From contig CAKRYE010000001.1 in NCBI GenBank assembly GCA_934426285.1, positions 1 through 64,000 on the forward strand: 64,000 bases of DNA, in the 5' to 3' direction. The DNA comes from an uncultured Blautia sp. (GTDB lineage Bacteria > Bacillota > Clostridia > Lachnospirales > Lachnospiraceae). The notes below the pieces were generated by a model. The model saw only the letters and a program-made list of their open reading frames with translations, did not search any database and was not told the origin of the DNA. Positions within the stretch are counted from its first letter, which is position 1. Each line of letters starts with the position of its first letter. This document shows, in pieces, positions 60,686-64,000 of this stretch. The translations under genes were made by a program, and so were the position numbers.

Positions 60686-61171
60686 TTATTTTTCCTCCTC
60701 TCGGTTCAGAGAGGCGATCAGACCACCCTGATTTAAGATTCCCTGCATATATTCCGGCAATTTGGTACAGGAATATATTTTGCCCTTCGCTTCTGCTGTT
60801 CCCTCAGACATATGGAGCACCATTTTGTCCCCTGTCTGAACTTCATCCGGGAGATCTTTACAGACAATTGCCGGAAGTCCGATATTAATGGCATTTCTGA
60901 AAAAAATCCTGGCAAAAGATTTGGCAATAACAGCCTGCACACCCAAAGCCTTCAGCACACCAGGTGCCTGCTCTCTGGAGGAACCACAGCCAAAATTCTC
61001 TCCGCCAACCACAAAATCTCCAGGATTTACCTTCTTTGCAAAATCCGGATCCAAAGATTCAAAGGTATGTCCTTTCATCTCATCCAGATTTGGAAGCAAC
61101 AGATACTGTGAAGCAATGATCTGATCTGTATCCAGATCATTATGAAATTTAAAAATTGTTCCCTGTTCCAT
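60686..61171 (-). CDS. Isopropylmalate isomerase-type hydro-lyase, small subunit (pair 2)
   Basis: 161 residues from the ATG at 61171 (AAAGGAA upstream; a longer frame to 61207 is unlikely). It shows NDLDTDQIIASQYLLLPN, FGCGSSREQAPGVLKALG and FFRNAINIGLPAIV. The substrate loop ASQYLLLPN differs from pair 1 (PTEYLALKT), which supports a different substrate. It is the first gene of the small-large-small-large operon. A hairpin (CTGACA / TGTCAG, about 61216-61232) lies upstream. Confidence 0.8.
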   Translation of the reverse strand: MEQGTIFKFHNDLDTDQIIASQYLLLPNLDEMKGHTFESLDPDFAKKVNPGDFVVGGENFGCGSSREQAPGVLKALGVQAVIAKSFARIFFRNAINIGLPAIVCKDLPDEVQTGDKMVLHMSEGTAEAKGKIYSCTKLPEYMQGILNQGGLIASLNREEEK

Positions 61172-61301
61172 AATATATGATTCCTTTCTGATATATTCAT
61201 TGTACACTCATTCCCTGACACTTTTTGTCAGACAATGTAAAAATTCTTTTCCTATTCTAACACAAAATACTGCTGAAAGAAAATAAAAGATATCACGTTC
61301 T

Positions 61302-61838
61302 TCATTTATATGTTCTGGTAAAAATATCCAAATATTCTCTTTCCACCTCTTCAAAGGGACGTACCTCATAAGTCAGGTCAATATGAAGCCCTGGTGCCTC
61401 TGTCTGCTGTTTTTCTCCCAGAAGGATTTCCAGATCATACCAGAGCAGTGCATGATCGATTTCATCCAGCCGGGTCTGCTCTTCCTTTGTCAGCCCAGAA
61501 CCCAAAAACTTCTTATAAATCATACAGAGCAGCTGTTCCTCCCATATCTGATACTCAGGCAGCTCTTTTTTAAACGGTGAAGGTACATCCGACATATAGC
61601 ATTCACTGGCGTCATGAAGCAGGCAGGCCAGAACCATACGATCAGATAAGCCTCTGGCAGCAGCCTCTTTTGCACAGCAGATACAATGTTCTCCCACTGA
61701 CCAGAAAGTCTTTACATGACCATTTCCCCTGCAGATCAATGAAAGAGCATGTGCAATATCCTCAATCCGGATCAGCTCCGGATCCGGATTGGTTGGTTTA
61801 AAATGATTTCCTGTATAGGTTGTTATATATTCACTCAT
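61302..61838 (-). CDS. HD-domain phosphohydrolase (YfbR-like)
   Basis: 178 residues with the HD metal site: VGEHC (first histidine), LLHDASECYMSDVPSPFK (the HD pair) and a later EIDHALLWYD aspartate. The family includes YfbR 5'-deoxyribonucleotidases and related nucleotide phosphohydrolases. Such enzymes balance nucleotide pools. It is transcribed alone from the promoter at 61921-61949, 130 bp before the LeuCD-type operon. The exact substrate is not clear. Confidence 0.85.
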   Translation of the reverse strand: MSEYITTYTGNHFKPTNPDPELIRIEDIAHALSLICRGNGHVKTFWSVGEHCICCAKEAAARGLSDRMVLACLLHDASECYMSDVPSPFKKELPEYQIWEEQLLCMIYKKFLGSGLTKEEQTRLDEIDHALLWYDLEILLGEKQQTEAPGLHIDLTYEVRPFEEVEREYLDIFTRTYK

Positions 61839-61920
61839 GTTGTTCCTGCTTTCTCACACATTACGTTTTAATCAAATCAGGTAAGTCCCCTGCTTTTCTG
61901 TTTTGTTAAGTATAAAAGTC

Positions 61921-61949
61921 ATTATAATTTATTTTTGTTCTTTTTCCAA
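61921..61949 (-). promoter_or_regulatory. Promoter of the HD-hydrolase gene
   Basis: TTGGAA (61944-61949), 17 nt, and a perfect TATAAT (61921-61926) on the minus strand, about 83 nt before the start codon. Confidence 0.65.
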
Positions 61950-62052
61950 CCCGGACTTTTCCATTGACATATCTCCATTTATCATTCACAAAATCAGGCA
62001 TTTTTCTTTGGCAAACTTTACATAAAAGCCTGCAAATTGATATTGTATTTTA

Positions 62053-62081
62053 TTGCTTTTTCATAATATATCTTTTATAAT
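62053..62081 (+). promoter_or_regulatory. Probable promoter of the EutJ-like gene
   Basis: TTGCTT (62053-62058), 17 nt, and TATAAT (62076-62081) in an AT-rich stretch, 91 nt before the start. The 61839-62171 divergent gap contains only this and the HD-hydrolase promoter. Confidence 0.55.
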
Positions 62082-62171
62082 GGGAACTATGGTAAAAGTA
62101 ATTCTGCGAAGCAATCTGCAGACTAAAACTAGAACGTGTTTGAAAAATTGATAAAATATCAGGAGTATACC

Positions 62172-63008
62172 ATGGAATTAAAAAACAGAACCTTATCAAA
62201 TTTCGCCGAGCTTGTACGCACCGGTGAATGTAAAAATTTCAAAGGCCGACTGAAAGTAGGCGTGGATCTTGGTACTGCCAACACTGTTCTGGCAGTTGTA
62301 GACAATACCAATCGTCCCATTGCCGGTATATCAGCACCTTCCCGTGCAATCCGTGACGGTGTGATCGTTAATTTTTATGAATCTGTTCAGCTTGTCACAA
62401 AACTGAAAGCTGAACTTGAAGAGAAATTAAAAACCGAGCTTCCTTATGCGGCAGCAGCCATTCCACCCGGAGTCTCTCAGGGAAGTACCAAAAGCATCCA
62501 GTATGTGCTGGAGGGCGCTGGCTTTGAGGTTACGAATATTGTAGATGAACCAACCGCTGCAGCGGCTGTACTTAAGATCACAGATGGCGCTGTAGTTGAT
62601 GTAGGCGGCGGCACCACAGGAATCAGTATTCTCAAAGATGGCAAAGTAATCTATACAGACGATGAGGCTACCGGCGGCAGTCACATGACAATGACAGTTG
62701 CAGGACATTACAATATTCCCTACGAAGAAGCTGAAATTTTAAAAACAGATCCTTCAAAGGAAGATGAAATTTTCCCTGTGATCAAAGCTACTGTAGAAAA
62801 AATGGCTACCATCACTCAGAAATTTCTCAATGGTTACCAGGTTCCTGCTGTATATGTTGCAGGAGGTTCCGCAAGCTTCAAGGATTTCACCGCTGTATTT
62901 GAGAAAAAACTGGGACTGCCTGTTTATCGTCCGGTTCATCCGCTTCTGGTTACTCCGCTGGGAATTGCTTATTACTGCGATCTTCCTCCGGTCACACACA
63001 AAAAATAA
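62172..63008 (+). CDS. EutJ-like actin/Hsp70-fold protein
   Basis: 278 residues from the ATG at 62172 (AGGAG 8 nt upstream; a longer frame from 62136 is less likely). It has the actin/Hsp70 ATPase fold: phosphate-1 loop VGVDLGTANTVLAVVD, phosphate-2 VVDVGGGTTGISIL and adenosine loop VYVAGGSASF. VDEPTAAAAVL is the segment shared with DnaK and EutJ. EutJ is thought to be a chaperone of ethanolamine microcompartments. No other eut or microcompartment gene is nearby, so this is an orphan or serves a distant locus. It has its own promoter and terminator. Confidence 0.85.
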   Translation: MELKNRTLSNFAELVRTGECKNFKGRLKVGVDLGTANTVLAVVDNTNRPIAGISAPSRAIRDGVIVNFYESVQLVTKLKAELEEKLKTELPYAAAAIPPGVSQGSTKSIQYVLEGAGFEVTNIVDEPTAAAAVLKITDGAVVDVGGGTTGISILKDGKVIYTDDEATGGSHMTMTVAGHYNIPYEEAEILKTDPSKEDEIFPVIKATVEKMATITQKFLNGYQVPAVYVAGGSASFKDFTAVFEKKLGLPVYRPVHPLLVTPLGIAYYCDLPPVTHKK

Positions 63009-63016
63009 TTATTATA

Positions 63017-63053
63017 ATACCCCGGAATTTCAAAACAAAATTCCGGGGTATTT
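63017..63053. terminator. Bidirectional terminator between EutJ-like and DUF1667 genes
   Basis: ATACCCCGGAATTT pairs perfectly with AAATTCCGGGGTAT around a short loop. T-rich sequence lies on both sides of the convergent genes. Confidence 0.85.
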
Positions 63054-63058
63054 ATATG

Positions 63059-63418
63059 TCATTCTACATTTTTAGTTGCAACAATATCCACGCCGGTATC
63101 TGCTACATTTTTTAACACTATATCTCCAATGTGGACAGGTGCCGGAATCTGGATTCCTTTTAAAGCTCTTACACATTCAAAGATCTTATCTTTAGGAATA
63201 TCCTCTTTTGTTTTTACTGATACCATAGGAATGCTGCCCCCTGATACACGTACAGTAGAGGTCACGATCCTTGTAGGGTCAGTCACTTCTTTTCTGGCAT
63301 ATACATCACCGCGCTTACAGGTATTTCCAGTGACACTTACCACCTCTTTGCCATTCATCACAACAGTAAGAGGACAGCCCATGGGACAGCCGATACATGT
63401 CAGTTTTCTCTCTTCCAT
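63059..63418 (-). CDS. DUF1667 protein (small Cys-rich partner of an FAD oxidoreductase)
   Basis: 119 residues with an N-terminal cysteine cluster CIGCPMGCPL and a later TCKRGDVYARKEV, which probably bind an Fe-S cluster or zinc. DUF1667 genes habitually follow GlpA-like and FAD-dependent oxidoreductase genes in clostridial glycerol-3-phosphate loci. Here it starts 3 nt after the oxidoreductase stop codon. Its exact role is unknown; an electron-transfer subunit is the usual suggestion. Confidence 0.88.
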   Translation of the reverse strand: MEERKLTCIGCPMGCPLTVVMNGKEVVSVTGNTCKRGDVYARKEVTDPTRIVTSTVRVSGGSIPMVSVKTKEDIPKDKIFECVRALKGIQIPAPVHIGDIVLKNVADTGVDIVATKNVE

Positions 63419-63421
63419 AGT

Positions 63422-64000
63422 TTACGCCTCCTCAATCTTAACTGTGATGGTCTGCAGATCAGGATATTTCAGAAGCTGCTCTTTTGTCAGCTTAATCTCT
63501 TCCATTTCTCCTGGTGCAACAACCGGACGTTTTTTGTGGATCACTCTTTCTTCATCAAAATATGCGCTGATGTAACAGTTTGTATAAACACCGCCCACAC
63601 GGAAGCGCACAATCAGATTCTCATCCATACGGTCTGTATGGATGGTTCCGGGAACCGTGTATCTGACACCTTCAACCGGATTTATCCTGATCTCTTTTCC
63701 CTCTGAGCTTCTTTCACTTCCCAGTTTCACATATTCAGCAGCATTTCTTCCGGCAGTTCCGGCTTCTTCAGATACAAAGTCAACCAGGTCATGTACGTGC
63801 AATACATTTCCACATGCAAATACACCTTCAATATTTGTCTCAAGGCTTTCGTTTACTTTAGGTCCTGATGTAACAGGATTCATATCCACACCCATACCTC
63901 TTGAGAGCTCATTTTCCGGAATTAAACCTACGGAAAGAAGAAGAGTATCACAGTTATATTCTTCCTCAGTTCCGGGGATTGGCTTTCCGTGACCGTCTAC
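63422..64000 (-). CDS. FAD/NAD(P)-dependent oxidoreductase, C-terminal part (5' end beyond window)
   Basis: The open frame continues to the right edge, so 193 C-terminal residues are seen. The second dinucleotide-domain signature is present: LLLSVGLIPENELSRG, then the FAD-binding end TNIEGVFACGNVLHVHDLVDF. The last ~100 residues form a beta-rich tail (GVRYTVPGTIH; LTKEQLLKYPDLQTITVKIE). The family resembles the middle gene of glpA-FAD oxidoreductase-DUF1667 operons, which oxidise glycerol-3-phosphate or a related substrate. Upstream genes are not visible. Confidence 0.9.
   Translation of the reverse strand, partial: VDGHGKPIPGTEEEYNCDTLLLSVGLIPENELSRGMGVDMNPVTSGPKVNESLETNIEGVFACGNVLHVHDLVDFVSEEAGTAGRNAAEYVKLGSERSSEGKEIRINPVEGVRYTVPGTIHTDRMDENLIVRFRVGGVYTNCYISAYFDEERVIHKKRPVVAPGEMEEIKLTKEQLLKYPDLQTITVKIEEA

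Noticed and set aside
62172-63008. Ethanolamine microcompartment locus
   Set aside because: Only the EutJ-like gene is present; no shell or lyase genes.

Overview
The window looks like a chromosomal stretch of a gut Firmicute of the family Lachnospiraceae; Blautia or a close relative is my guess. The grounds are moderate GC, strong AGGAGG ribosome sites, GTG/TTG starts, N-terminal-rubredoxin (reverse) rubrerythrin, YesM/YesN-type sugar regulation, a glgC-glgD pair and a corrinoid methyltransferase. Most genes lie on the minus strand. There is no rRNA, tRNA, CRISPR array, complete insertion sequence or prophage.

Layout. 1-4898: the N-terminal part of a giant secreted adhesin with SpaA-type and repeated pilin-isopeptide domains; it runs off the left edge. 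5.4-10.3 kb: metG, a split ThrE-type exporter, a block of intergenic repeats, reverse rubrerythrin and a PerR-like regulator. 10.5-14.9 kb: a small coiled-coil protein, a D,D-carboxypeptidase, a 203-bp inverted repeat and the rpmG-secE-nusG-rplK-rplA operon. 15.0-16.8 kb: a membrane diguanylate cyclase. 16.9-28.2 kb: a surface-polysaccharide cluster (sugar-phosphate transferase, glycosyltransferase, acyltransferase, cytidylyltransferase-dehydrogenase fusion, two LicD-family proteins, a TPP enzyme and an SDR). 28.5-31.6 kb: glgC-glgD and ribosomal protein L25.

31.7-39.2 kb: MATE and ClC transporters, a HAD phosphatase, an Hpt protein, an HtrA protease, shikimate dehydrogenase and a double-domain rhamnose mutarotase. 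39.4-50.0 kb: a VanH-like D-hydroxyacid dehydrogenase, then a sugar locus with an ABC importer lacking its ATPase, a YesM/YesN two-component system, a GH31 glycosidase and an AraC regulator. 50.1-51.5 kb: an AT-rich patch with a wrecked permease gene and a Gfo/Idh/MocA dehydrogenase. 51.6-57.2 kb: a three-domain corrinoid methyltransferase fusion, signal peptidase I, and an XRE-aminotransferase fusion. The fusion's terminator hairpin contains a perfect parS site. 57.6-61.2 kb: two tandem isopropylmalate-isomerase-type enzymes. 61.3-64.0 kb: an HD hydrolase, an orphan EutJ-like protein, a DUF1667 protein and the end of an FAD oxidoreductase.

The strongest candidates for undescribed biology are four. 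The first is the polysaccharide cluster, which appears to make, activate and transfer an unusual CDP-linked residue. The second is the single-chain corrinoid methyltransferase. The third is the XRE-aminotransferase with promoter-overlapping TTGAACTT repeats. The fourth is the parS/terminator hybrid. All functions are inferred from sequence alone; no database search was run.
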